This document shows positions 15,261 through 22,877 of a DNA stretch of 64,000 bases, piece by piece. The position numbers and the translations under genes were made by a program. The notes beneath the pieces were generated by a model that made no database searches, had not been told where the DNA came from, and saw nothing but the letters and a program-made list of their open reading frames with translations. Position 1 is the first letter of the stretch. Each line of letters begins with the position of its first letter. Source of the stretch: Pseudomonas sp. TNT3 (GTDB lineage Bacteria; Pseudomonadota; Gammaproteobacteria; Pseudomonadales; Pseudomonadaceae); contig NZ_WFGV02000036.1 in assembly GCF_010095445.2 (NCBI RefSeq), positions 1 through 64,000 on the forward strand, in the 5' to 3' direction.

Positions 15261-15400
15261 CAGCTGCCGAGCCTGCGAGGCTGCGTCCGACTGCGCAGCA
15301 GTCGCAAACCTTACGCAACGGTGTGTCAGTCAAACGACAGCGCCAGAGAATACGACTGCTGCGCAGTCGGACGCAGCCTCGCAGGCTCGGCAGCTGCTAC
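15257..15400. repeat. Perfect 48-bp inverted repeat, REP class D
   Basis: 15257-15304 is the exact reverse complement of 15353-15400, with a 48-base spacer. The left arm begins with GTAGCAGCTGCCGAGCCTGC and contains the ogt stop codon. It sits between convergent genes, where it could end transcription from both sides. Confidence 0.9.
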
Positions 15401-15422
15401 AGGGATCGTGGGCGCTTCAAGG

Positions 15423-16016
15423 TCAGGTCGTTGCGAAGATGTTTTTCATCGCGGCGTACTGCAACAGCATGATGGTTTTCGCATCGCAGATTTCACCGCG
15501 GTAGAACGCTTCGAGTGCGTCGTCGAAAGTCCATTCCAGCACTTCGAGCTCTTCGGTTTCTTCCTCCAGTCCGCCGCCCTCGCTGACCTTCGACGCGGCG
15601 TCATATTCGGCGATGAAAAAATGCAGTTTTTCAGTAACTGAACCGGGGCTCATGTACGCCTCGAACACCTTCTGCACATGGTGCACGCGATAACCGGTTT
15701 CTTCCTCCGCTTCATCGCGGATGCGTACTTCCGGCGCTGCACCGTCGAGCAACCCCGCCGCCACTTCGATCAGCAAGCCGTCATGCCCGTTGACGAACAC
15801 TGGCAAGCGGAACTGGCGAGTCAGTACGACGGTTTTCTTCGCACGATTGAACAGCAGAATCGCCGCGCCATTGCCGCGGTCATAGACCTCACGGGTCTGG
15901 CGCTGCCACTCGCCGTTGTTGCGAAGGTAATCAAAGGTGATTTTCTTCAGCAGGTACCAGTCGTGGGACAACACCTCAGATTCTACGATGTTGACCCGTT
16001 CAGCTGTATTCGACAT
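15423..16016 (-). CDS. nudK: NUDIX hydrolase, NudK-like (GDP-mannose pyrophosphatase type)
   Basis: 197 residues from the ATG at 16016 with AGGAACG upstream; the ATG at 16037 would add seven residues and is less likely. The sequence follows E. coli NudK (191 residues): an N-terminal strand domain (REVYDRGNGAAILLFNRAKK), then LLIEVAAGLLDG and the NUDIX box ending in RDEAEEETGY, then EAYMSPGSVTEKLHFFIAEY. The residue that is usually Arg (Lys in NudK) before the first box Glu is Asp here. NudK hydrolyses GDP-mannose and related nucleotide sugars. It is convergent with ogt and 53 bases downstream of the hemerythrin gene on the same strand. Confidence 0.85.
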   Translation of the reverse strand: MSNTAERVNIVESEVLSHDWYLLKKITFDYLRNNGEWQRQTREVYDRGNGAAILLFNRAKKTVVLTRQFRLPVFVNGHDGLLIEVAAGLLDGAAPEVRIRDEAEEETGYRVHHVQKVFEAYMSPGSVTEKLHFFIAEYDAASKVSEGGGLEEETEELEVLEWTFDDALEAFYRGEICDAKTIMLLQYAAMKNIFATT

Positions 16017-16069
16017 GACAACGCGTTCCTGCTCCATTGGAAAGCCAGCATCTTAGGCGAAAAACCACC

Positions 16070-16507
16070 TCAGGAAAGCTGCGCTTCGTACTCCTTTACG
16101 TACTGCCCGGCCAGCGTTTCCTTCTGCTTGTCACTCAGGAGCTTGCCGGCCATCTGGAAGAACTTTTGCTCTTCCTCCTTCAGGTGGTGATGGACCTTTT
16201 CGGACAGTTTCTTCGCCATGGCGAGCCAGGCCGGGCTGGACATCTCGGTCTCGTCGAGGGTTTCCATCATCTCGTCCATCTCGTGGTGTTCAGAGATGGC
16301 ATGGCGGCTGAGGTCGACGCCGTTGTCGAACTCCATCAGCGGAATGTAAAAATGCCGTTCCTCTGCGGTTTCGTGGGCCTGCAGTTCCGCCTTCAGCTGC
16401 TTGTAAGCTTCGACCCGCTCAGGGGTGTCGCCGCTGGTCTTGATCAGCGCGTCGGCATAGGTACGTTGACGGTCGTGGCTTTCACGCAAGGCTTCAAAAA
16501 TATTCAC
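16070..16507 (-). CDS. Hemerythrin HHE domain protein
   Basis: 145 residues from a GTG at 16507 with GAGGA in good register. It forms a four-helix bundle with hemerythrin-type iron ligands visible as H11, H45-x3-E49, H74 (EHHEMDEM) and H107-x3-E111 (HHHLKEEE). Such soluble HHE proteins bind a di-iron centre and are linked to oxygen, nitric oxide or iron stress. The protein is cytoplasmic and has no fused domain. It precedes the NudK-like gene on the same strand. The exact role is not predictable. Confidence 0.88.
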   Translation of the reverse strand: MNIFEALRESHDRQRTYADALIKTSGDTPERVEAYKQLKAELQAHETAEERHFYIPLMEFDNGVDLSRHAISEHHEMDEMMETLDETEMSSPAWLAMAKKLSEKVHHHLKEEEQKFFQMAGKLLSDKQKETLAGQYVKEYEAQLS

Positions 16508-16655
16508 GGAGTGTCCTCATCGGCAGCGTTCTCGAATGACGCTATTTAGGCTAGACATTCGCGCTGCAGCGACAGTTCCACGTGAAGCTCTGGATCAATC
16601 ACCCATCGCCGCGCTACGCTTGCACCCTTCTCTCATGGCCATAAGGATTTAGCTG

Positions 16656-17087
16656 ATGACACTGCGAATTGAACAATCGCAAGACCCCACGGACGACGAG
16701 CGCCAGGCGATTCGCCTGCCCTTGCGCGCCTACAACGCCTCAAAGGCTGGCGTCACGGTCGACGAGCCGATTGCCTTGCTGGTGCGCAATGAGCACGACG
16801 ACATTCTCGGCGGGTTGTACGCCTCGGTGTTCTATCAGTGGATGTATATCGAGCTACTGTCGGTGCCGGAACACGCGAGGGGTCAGGGATTGGGATCACG
16901 GCTGATGCAGATGGCCGAAGAGTTGGCACGGGAGAAGGAATGCGTCGGGATCTGGCTCGACACCTTCGAATTCCAGGCGCCGGGCTTTTACAAGAAGATG
17001 GGTTACAGCGAGCTGGGACATATTGCCGATTACCCGCCGGGGCACAAGCGCTTCTTCTTTCAGAAGCGGTTGATCAACGACGTTTAG
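16656..17087 (+). CDS. GNAT family N-acetyltransferase
   Basis: 143 residues; AAGGATTT precedes the ATG. The acetyl-CoA binding loop is the usual V-x-x-x-x-R-G-x-G-x-G/A form (VPEHARGQGLGSRLM, residues 69-83), followed by the helix AEELAREKECVGIWLDTFEF and the C-terminal APGFYKKMGYSELG strand-turn typical of GNAT enzymes. The substrate is unknown. It is a single-gene unit, divergent from the hemerythrin gene and ending before a REP pair. Confidence 0.88.
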   Translation: MTLRIEQSQDPTDDERQAIRLPLRAYNASKAGVTVDEPIALLVRNEHDDILGGLYASVFYQWMYIELLSVPEHARGQGLGSRLMQMAEELAREKECVGIWLDTFEFQAPGFYKKMGYSELGHIADYPPGHKRFFFQKRLINDV

Positions 17088-17122
17088 CGACTGCGCCAAT
17101 TATGTAATCGACACCTGATCCT

Positions 17123-17214
17123 TTGTAGGAGTGAGCCTGCTCGCGATAGCGGTAGGTCATTCAACATTTATGTCGACTGACCTACCGCTATCGCGAGCAG
17201 GCTCACTCCTACAA
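17123..17214. repeat. REP pair, class A
   Basis: 37-bp arms at 17123-17159 and 17178-17214 are exact reverse complements (left arm begins TTGTAGGAGTGAGCCTGCTC). They lie between convergent genes with an 18-base loop. Confidence 0.9.
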
Positions 17215-17231
17215 GGGGGATCAGGCTGAAT

Positions 17232-17582
17232 TCAGAGGCAGGTCGCCAGCGCCGCCAACCGGCGCTTGGCAACGAAATCATCCTGCTGCGCGTAGTAGCT
17301 CAGCACCGTCCCCGAAGCATCCAGTGTCACGTCCACGAAAGACTCCGCCGCACGGGTGTAAACGGTCGTCCCACCCTTCTCGCCCGGCTGCAGGTAGGCG
17401 CCGGCATCGTCACCAAACACCGCTTCGTCCTGCCAGGAAAACTGCACGCACTGGGCAACGACTTTTTCCGGCTTGTCCGACTTCAGGGTTTTGTACGGGG
17501 TTTTGGTGCGAGCATCGTTCATCACCGAGCCGGCGCAACCCGCCAGCAAGGTTGCGGCCAGCGCCACCATCAGAATTCGCAT
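17232..17582 (-). CDS. Small putative lipoprotein
   Basis: 116 residues. The N-terminus MRILMVALAATLLAGC is a lipoprotein signal with lipobox LAGC (Cys16). The mature part is about 100 residues, with a predicted strand-rich tail (SFVDVTLDASGTVLSYYAQQ) and two Cys (ALATCL at the end, AQCVQF in the middle) that could form a disulfide. Glycine follows the lipidated Cys after Ala, and no Asp is at +2, so outer-membrane sorting is expected. I do not recognise a named family. It is divergent from the next gene over 161 bases. Confidence 0.78.
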   Translation of the reverse strand: MRILMVALAATLLAGCAGSVMNDARTKTPYKTLKSDKPEKVVAQCVQFSWQDEAVFGDDAGAYLQPGEKGGTTVYTRAAESFVDVTLDASGTVLSYYAQQDDFVAKRRLAALATCL

Positions 17583-17743
17583 TGCATTCGCTCATCAGGA
17601 AAAAAGCGGACTGTATCACCCGGGCACGGCGTTTCGTTCTGCTTTACTTCATATATAACGCGACACCGGAGGGCGATTCGCTCACCCTGTCGCGCCATTA
17701 ACCTCGCAACGCCCCATTTCCGGGCGCATTTTCTGGAAAGGCC

Positions 17744-17992
17744 ATGACACCCAACGCCGAATACTACAAACCCACCGCTGAATATGCCGACAAGCTGATC
17801 AGCCAGATTGGCCAGACGCCGTCCTGGATCGCCAAGCGCATCGGGGTGACCGACAAGCGCATTCGCTACATCCTCGACGGCGAACGCACCGTCAAAGGCG
17901 AAACCACGCCGATCCAGATGACCTATCCCGAGCAGTTTGCCCTCGAATGCCTGGCCGCAGCAGCCAAGGCCAGCAAGAAGCAATCCACGTAG
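17744..17992 (+). CDS. Small helix-turn-helix-like protein (unknown)
   Basis: 82 residues. GGAAAG lies 8 bases before the ATG. The centre reads TPSWIAKRIGVTDKRIRYIL, which looks like an XRE/Cro-type helix-turn-helix with a following wing-like DGERTVKGE. The C-terminal YPEQFALECLAAAAK is a short helix. It is too short for a sensor domain, so either a mini-regulator or a protein-binding fold. It is followed 21 bases later by the 109-residue gene on the same strand, so the two may be cotranscribed. I cannot assign a function. Confidence 0.75.
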   Translation: MTPNAEYYKPTAEYADKLISQIGQTPSWIAKRIGVTDKRIRYILDGERTVKGETTPIQMTYPEQFALECLAAAAKASKKQST

Positions 17993-18013
17993 TTTCGTTA
18001 TCAAGGAGCGACC

Positions 18014-18343
18014 ATGGCGGCAACCGAACAGCAACACGAGCAGGCGCTAGAGAAGTTTCTCGATGAGCGTCCTGAACTGCGCGTCGAACTCGACAACCTC
18101 AATCCGCTATTGGCTCAGGCCAAGGGCGAAACCGCGGCGCAGTTTCGCGACGAACGTTTGCATGAAGCCTTTGAAGCCGAGGCTGAGCGGCTTGGATTGT
18201 TTGCCTGGGAGCTCACGCTGCAACTGACCGCCGAGACTGATCAGGACTATCAGGCGCAGCGTCTGGAAGTGCACAAGGAAGTGGCCGAGATGGCGGGTAT
18301 GGACTGGCTGGAATATTGCGAGTTATATGGACTGGGCAAGTAA
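18014..18343 (+). CDS. DUF6388-like family protein
   Basis: 109 residues with AAGGAG directly before the ATG. The product is acidic, all-helical and soluble, containing HEQALEKFLDERPELRVELD, then ERLHEAFEAEAERLGLFAWE and EMAGMDWLEYCELYGLGK. From memory it fits a Pseudomonas family annotated DUF6388 with no known activity. No metal or nucleotide motif is seen. It is probably in one transcript with the small helix-turn-helix gene upstream; the next gene (DUF1275) starts 36 bases later. Confidence 0.75.
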   Translation: MAATEQQHEQALEKFLDERPELRVELDNLNPLLAQAKGETAAQFRDERLHEAFEAEAERLGLFAWELTLQLTAETDQDYQAQRLEVHKEVAEMAGMDWLEYCELYGLGK

Positions 18344-18378
18344 CCCTGTTTGCTGCTGCCTGAGGACGACCTTCGCCA

Positions 18379-19083
18379 ATGCTGCCATCCCTCTCCACTG
18401 AACGCGCCAGCCCGGGCCATCTGCATGCCAGGAAATGGCGCGGACGCATCGGCCTGTCGCTGGTTGCCGGCCTGTCGGTGCTCGCCGGCATGACTGACGC
18501 CATCGGCTTCATGGCCAGTGGCGATTTTGTCTCGTTCATGAGCGGCAACACCACCCGCCTCGCGGTGGCCATCAGCGACGGAGACATGGGGCTGACCCTG
18601 CGTTTGCTGATCCTCGTCGCCACCTTCATCCTCGGCAACGCGTTGGGTATTGTCGTCAGCCGCCTGGGTGGGCGCCGGGCGCTGCCCTTGTTGCTGTGCA
18701 TCGCCATGCTGCTCTGTGGTGCCGCAGCCTGGCCTTATGACGATCAATTGCCGGCGCTGCTGGCCGCGATCATCGCCATGGGCATGCTCAATGCGGCCGT
18801 GGAAGAGGTGAACGGATTGCCGGTCGGGCTGACGTACGTCACCGGCGCGTTGTCGCGGTTTGGTCGTGGGCTAGGCCGATGGATGCTGGGCGAACGACGC
18901 AGCGGCTGGCGGGTGCAGTTGATCCCGTGGACCGGGATGTTTGCCGGCGCGGTGCTGGGCGCGTTGCTCGAGCATCATCTCGGGCTCAAGGCGCTGTTTG
19001 TCAGCGGGCTGCTGGCTGGGGGGATCGGGGTGTTGTCCTTGATGATTCCGCGGCGCTGGCAGTTGGGGTATATGCCGCGCTGA
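18379..19083 (+). CDS. YoaK family (DUF1275) membrane protein
   Basis: 234 residues with about six hydrophobic segments. The DUF1275 hallmark GMTDAIGFMASGDFVSFMSG followed by NTTRLAVA appears near residues 37-60, with LVATFILGNALGIVVSRLGG and the later NAAVEEVNGLPVGLTYVTGA. DUF1275 proteins are inner-membrane proteins of unknown transport function. GAGG lies some 12 bases before the start, so translation may be modest. The gene follows the DUF6388-like gene by 36 bases and is succeeded by a REP pair. Confidence 0.85.
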   Translation: MLPSLSTERASPGHLHARKWRGRIGLSLVAGLSVLAGMTDAIGFMASGDFVSFMSGNTTRLAVAISDGDMGLTLRLLILVATFILGNALGIVVSRLGGRRALPLLLCIAMLLCGAAAWPYDDQLPALLAAIIAMGMLNAAVEEVNGLPVGLTYVTGALSRFGRGLGRWMLGERRSGWRVQLIPWTGMFAGAVLGALLEHHLGLKALFVSGLLAGGIGVLSLMIPRRWQLGYMPR

Positions 19084-19089
19084 ACCCAA

Positions 19090-19174
19090 TGTAGGAGCTG
19101 CCGAAGGCTGCGATCTTTTGATCTTGCTCTAAAAAATCAAAGTCAAAAGATCGCAGCCTGCGGCAGCTCCTACA
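19090..19174. repeat. REP pair, class B variant
   Basis: 32-bp arms at 19090-19121 and 19143-19174 are reverse complements with one mismatch (left arm starts TGTAGGAGCTGCCGAAGGCT). They lie between tandem genes. Confidence 0.88.
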
Positions 19175-19276
19175 GGTGCTCCCTGTGTATCTGACGAGTA
19201 GCTTCCAGGCAAAGCCCCTTAGCCGCCCCACCGATAAAGCTTTATCATGCACGCAGTTTTGCTGATCGAGTCCGCC

Positions 19277-19669
19277 ATGAAGTTCGCCATTGCGCTGTTT
19301 TCCGCCGCCCATGCGCCCTCCTCGCGCCGCGCCTTGCTGTTCGCCCAGGCTGCGTTGGCTGGGGGGCATGAGATTGTCCGGCTGTTTTTCTACCAGGATG
19401 GCGTCTACAACGCGTCCGCCAGCGTGGTCACCCCCCAGGATGAGCTGGATGTGCCCCGGCAATGGCGCGCCTTTGTCACCGACCATCAGCTCGACGGTGT
19501 GGTGTGCATCGCCGCGGCCCTGCGCCGTGGCGTGCTGAACGAGGAAGAGGCCAAGCGTTATCAACGCGACGCTGTATCGGCAGGCGCGCCTTGGGAATTG
19601 TCCGGTCTGGGTCAGTTGCACGACGCAGTGCAGGACGCCGACCGCCTGATCTGTTTTGGAGGCGCCTGA
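19277..19669 (+). CDS. tusD: Sulfurtransferase complex subunit TusD
   Basis: 130 residues (E. coli 128). The start at 19277 gives the typical beginning MKFAIALFSAAHAPSSRRAL; an ATG at 19247 is in frame but has no signal. The active Cys77 lies in DGVVCIAAALRRG, equivalent to Cys78 of E. coli TusD. TusBCD accepts sulfur from TusA and passes it to TusE for 2-thiouridine formation at the wobble base of Glu, Lys and Gln tRNAs by MnmA. First of four overlapping or near-overlapping genes; tusC starts one base after its stop. Confidence 0.94.
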   Translation: MKFAIALFSAAHAPSSRRALLFAQAALAGGHEIVRLFFYQDGVYNASASVVTPQDELDVPRQWRAFVTDHQLDGVVCIAAALRRGVLNEEEAKRYQRDAVSAGAPWELSGLGQLHDAVQDADRLICFGGA

Positions 19670-19670
19670 C

Positions 19671-20027
19671 ATGCCCAAATCCTTGTTGATCATCAGCCGC
19701 CAGGCCCCCTGGTCCGGGCCGAACGCGCGGGAAGCACTGGACATCGTCCTGGCTGGCGGCGCCTTCGATCTGCCCATCGGCCTGCTGTTTCTCGATGACG
19801 GCGTGTTTCAGCTCGCGGCAAAACAGGACGCCAAGGCCCTGCAACAGAAAGACCTGAGTGCAAACCTGCAGGCCTTGCCGATGTTCGGTGTCGAGCAATT
19901 GTTCGTCTGTGGCGACAGCTCGGCAGCGCGAGGGCTGGAGGGTTTTTCACTGGCAGAAGCCCAAATGCTGTCCGCCGCTGAAATCACCGCACTTATTGAC
20001 CGTTACGACCAGGTGATCACCCTCTGA
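19671..20027 (+). CDS. tusC: Sulfurtransferase complex subunit TusC
   Basis: 118 residues (E. coli 119). GGAG within the tusD end precedes the ATG. The DsrF-like fold is recognisable from MPKSLLIISRQAPWSGPNAR, GGAFDLPIGLLFLDDGVFQL and FVCGDSSAARGLE. It forms the TusBCD heterohexamer core. Its stop overlaps the tusB start by one base, which suggests translational coupling. Confidence 0.93.
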   Translation: MPKSLLIISRQAPWSGPNAREALDIVLAGGAFDLPIGLLFLDDGVFQLAAKQDAKALQQKDLSANLQALPMFGVEQLFVCGDSSAARGLEGFSLAEAQMLSAAEITALIDRYDQVITL

Positions 20028-20320
20028 TGTCGACTTTGCATGTGTTGTCTCATTCCCCTTTCGGCGACGATCGCCTGACCAGTTGCCTACGTGTTATCGG
20101 CACCGACGATGGGCTGCTGCTGTCGGGCGATGCGGCGTACGCCTTGCAGCCAGGCACTGCACCCTTCGGCGTCTTGAGCGCCCGTGGCCTGAAACTGTTC
20201 GTGCTGGCAGAAGATGCTCAGGCACGGGCGATTTCGGTTCCAGACTGGGCAATCGGCGTGGATTATCCGGCCTTCGTCGACCTGTCGATCCACTACGACA
20301 AGGTCAACAGCTGGCTATGA
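20027..20320 (+). CDS. tusB: Sulfurtransferase complex subunit TusB
   Basis: 97 residues (E. coli 95). It begins STLHVLSHSPFGDDRLTSCL, a typical DsrH-like start, with DGLLLSGDAAYALQPGTAPF and a C-terminal DKVNSWL as in relatives. The start codon shares a base with the tusC stop, and the stop overlaps the next ATG in an ATGA arrangement. It is part of the TusBCD sulfur relay. Confidence 0.92.
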   Translation: MSTLHVLSHSPFGDDRLTSCLRVIGTDDGLLLSGDAAYALQPGTAPFGVLSARGLKLFVLAEDAQARAISVPDWAIGVDYPAFVDLSIHYDKVNSWL

Positions 20321-20652
20321 ATTCGCTGACAGTCGGCGCCCGCGCCATCGAACTGGACAAGGACGGTTTCCTGGTCGAACTCAGTGACTGGTCTGCCGAC
20401 GTGGCGAGTGCCCTGGCGGCGGCGGAAGGCATCGAGCTGAGTCCTGATCACTGGGAAGTCCTCGAACTGCTGCGCAGCTTTTACGCCGAATTCCAGCTGT
20501 CCCCGGCCACGCGCCCGTTGATCAAGTACACCGCATTGAAGCTCGGCCCGGAAAAAGGCAACAGCCTGCACCTGAACCGACTGTTCAAAGGCACCCCTGC
20601 CAAACTCGCCGCAAAACTGGCGGGCCTGCCCAAACCGACGAATTGCTTATGA
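20317..20652 (+). CDS. tusE: Sulfur relay protein TusE (DsrC family)
   Basis: 111 residues (E. coli 109). The ATG at 20317 overlaps the tusB stop (ATGA); the same frame runs further upstream only as out-of-frame read of tusB. The DsrC signature is intact, including DHWEVLELLRSFYAEFQLSP and the penultimate Cys110 in the flexible C-terminal arm (KPTNCL), which accepts persulfide sulfur from TusD and delivers it to MnmA. The mnmA gene is present 21 kb away in this window. Confidence 0.94.
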   Translation: MNSLTVGARAIELDKDGFLVELSDWSADVASALAAAEGIELSPDHWEVLELLRSFYAEFQLSPATRPLIKYTALKLGPEKGNSLHLNRLFKGTPAKLAAKLAGLPKPTNCL

Positions 20653-21650
20653 CCGACTATCCAGCGCTGACCCTCGAAACGCCCGCCGAGCATCCGTTCG
20701 CCCAGTTCGTGCGCATCCTTGGCAAAGGCAAGCGCGGCGCGCGTGATTTGACCCGTGAGGAAGCCCGCGAAGCCATGGGCATGGTGCTCGACGACAAGGT
20801 CGAGGAAACCCAGCTCGGCGCATTCCTGATGCTGCTGCGGCACAAGGAAGAAAGCGCCGAGGAAATGGCCGGGTTCACCGAAGCCTTGCGTCAGCGCCTG
20901 AATCCACCGGCAATGGCGGTCGATCTGGACTGGCCGACCTACGCAGGTAAAAAACGTCATCTGCCGTGGTACCTGCTCGCGGCCAAATGCCTGGCGCAGA
21001 ATGGCCTGCGGATTTTCATGCACGGCGGCGGCGCGCACACGGCCGGTCGGTTGTACAGCGAGCAACTACTGGCGCAATTGCAGATCCCGCTGTGCCGCAA
21101 CTGGCAACAGGTGGGCGCCGCGCTGGATAACGGCGGGCTGGCATTCATGCCGCTGGTGGACTGGGCACCGCAGTTGCAACGGATGATCGACCTGCGCAAC
21201 ACCTTGGGGCTACGTTCGCCCATCCATTCATTGACGCGAATCCTTAATCCGCTGAGCGCCCGTTGTGGCTTGCAAAGCATCTTCCACCCCGGCTATCAGG
21301 CGGTGCATCGCGATGCCAGCGGCTTGCTCGGCGATACCGCTATCGTGGTGAAAGGCGACGGCGGCGAGATCGAGATCAACCCGGATGCCGACAGCCACTT
21401 GTACGGCACAACGGGCGGCGAAAGCTGGGACGAGGAATGGCCACAGCTTTCCAGCCAGCGTCACGTCAAACCCGCCTCGCTCGACCCTGAGCATTTGAAA
21501 GCGGTGTGGCGTGGTGATGTGGTCGACAGCTACCCGCAAATGGCATTGATCGCGACCATGGCCCTGGCGCTGCGCGGCCTCGGTCAAACCCGGGAGCAGG
21601 CCTTTGAAACGGCTCAACACTACTGGGACGCTCGGGACAGATCGATTTAA
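20649..21650 (+). CDS. YbiB/TrpD2-like protein (glycosyl transferase family 3 fold)
   Basis: 333 residues. The start ATG at 20649 overlaps the tusE stop by the ATGA pattern. The sequence follows the anthranilate phosphoribosyltransferase fold: an N-terminal helical domain (FVRILGKGKRGARDLTREEA, GAFLMLLRHKEESAEEMAGF), then HGGGAHTAGRLYSEQLL and NPLSARCGLQSIFHPGYQAV. E. coli YbiB (TrpD2) keeps the fold but binds nucleic acid instead of making phosphoribosyl anthranilate. The glycine-rich phosphoribosyl loop of true TrpD is degenerate here (FMHGGGAH). Its place at the end of the tus operon suggests a tRNA- or DNA-related role. Confidence 0.85.
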   Translation: MTDYPALTLETPAEHPFAQFVRILGKGKRGARDLTREEAREAMGMVLDDKVEETQLGAFLMLLRHKEESAEEMAGFTEALRQRLNPPAMAVDLDWPTYAGKKRHLPWYLLAAKCLAQNGLRIFMHGGGAHTAGRLYSEQLLAQLQIPLCRNWQQVGAALDNGGLAFMPLVDWAPQLQRMIDLRNTLGLRSPIHSLTRILNPLSARCGLQSIFHPGYQAVHRDASGLLGDTAIVVKGDGGEIEINPDADSHLYGTTGGESWDEEWPQLSSQRHVKPASLDPEHLKAVWRGDVVDSYPQMALIATMALALRGLGQTREQAFETAQHYWDARDRSI

Positions 21651-21740
21651 CCGATCATAACCGCCCAACCTTTGCGCTTTTTGTTCGAACCTATGCGCAT
21701 AGACTCCTCTCCAACGCTTATTGATTGAGGAGTCTTGGAC

Positions 21741-22742
21741 ATGGGTTTGTTAGTAGAAGGACGCTGGCAGGACCAGTGGTACGAAAGCAGCAAGGACGGC
21801 GCGTTTCAGCGTGAGCAGGCGCAGCGTCGCCACTGGGTGACCACCGACGGCCAGCCCGGCCCGAGTGGCATCGGGGGCTTTGCGGCTGACGCCGGGCGCT
21901 ATCACCTCTACGTCTCGCTTGCGTGTCCGTGGGCGCATCGCACGTTGATCCTGCGCAAACTCAAAGGCCTCGACAGCTTGATCGACGTGTCGGTGGTCAG
22001 TTGGTTGATGCTCGAAAACGGCTGGACCTTTGACCAGTCGCTCGGCTCCACCGGCGACAAACTCGAGCACTTCGACTTCATGCATCAGCGCTACACCGCC
22101 GACACCGCTGACTACACCGGGCGTGTGACCGTGCCTGTACTGTGGGACAAGCAACAAAATCGCATTGTGAATAACGAATCGGCGGAGATCATCCGCATGC
22201 TCAACAGTGCATTTGATGAGTTGACCGGCAATGACCTGGACTTCTACCCGGCGCCATTGCGTGGCGAGATTGATGCGCTGAACGAGCGTATTTATCCCGC
22301 GGTTAACAACGGCGTGTACCGCGCAGGCTTTGCCACGTCGCAGCAGGCGTACGAAGAAGCGTTCGATGAGGTGTTTGCCGAGCTGGACCGATTGGAGTCG
22401 TTACTGGGCGCCAATCGTTACCTGGTCGGGGAATATTTGACCGAGGCGGACATTCGGCTGTTCACCACGTTGATTCGCTTTGATGCGGTGTATCACGGGC
22501 ATTTCAAATGTAACCTGCGGCGGATTGCCGACTATCCGAACTTGTCGAACTGGCTGCGTGAGCTTTATCAGTGGCCGGGAATTGCCGAGACGGTGAACTT
22601 TGAGCACATCAAAAAGCACTACTACGGCAGCCACAAGACGATTAATCCGACGGGGGTTGTGCCTAAGGGGCCGGCGCAGGATTTCAATGCACCGCATGAT
22701 CGGGCGCGGTTGAGCGGGAAAGGGGTTTGGCGCAAGGCCTGA
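21741..22742 (+). CDS. Glutathionyl-hydroquinone reductase (YqjG/Xi-class GST)
   Basis: 333 residues (E. coli YqjG 328). The ATG at 21741 has GAGGAG upstream; a TTG six bases earlier is not preferred. The catalytic Cys62 is in the class motif LACPWAHRTLI, followed by SVVSWLMLENGWTF and, in the C-terminal helical domain, the YLVGEYLTEADIRLFTTLIR helix that GSTs share. The enzymes reduce glutathionyl-hydroquinones with glutathione. The protein is cytoplasmic. A single-gene unit convergent with cysG across a REP pair. Confidence 0.92.
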   Translation: MGLLVEGRWQDQWYESSKDGAFQREQAQRRHWVTTDGQPGPSGIGGFAADAGRYHLYVSLACPWAHRTLILRKLKGLDSLIDVSVVSWLMLENGWTFDQSLGSTGDKLEHFDFMHQRYTADTADYTGRVTVPVLWDKQQNRIVNNESAEIIRMLNSAFDELTGNDLDFYPAPLRGEIDALNERIYPAVNNGVYRAGFATSQQAYEEAFDEVFAELDRLESLLGANRYLVGEYLTEADIRLFTTLIRFDAVYHGHFKCNLRRIADYPNLSNWLRELYQWPGIAETVNFEHIKKHYYGSHKTINPTGVVPKGPAQDFNAPHDRARLSGKGVWRKA

Positions 22743-22766
22743 GATCTGGAAATGATCTGATGGCCT

Positions 22767-22862
22767 CATCGCGAGCAGGCTCACTCCTACATTGGATCTG
22801 TATTAAGCACAAAATTTGTGGCTTCACACGGTCGAAATGTGGGAGTGAGCCTGCTCGCGATG
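22767..22862. repeat. REP pair, class A
   Basis: 25-bp arms at 22767-22791 and 22838-22862 with one mismatch (left arm CATCGCGAGCAGGCTCACTC). They lie between convergent genes, with the cysG stop 16 bases away. Confidence 0.88.
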
Positions 22863-22877
22863 GGGTCCACTCGGTCT

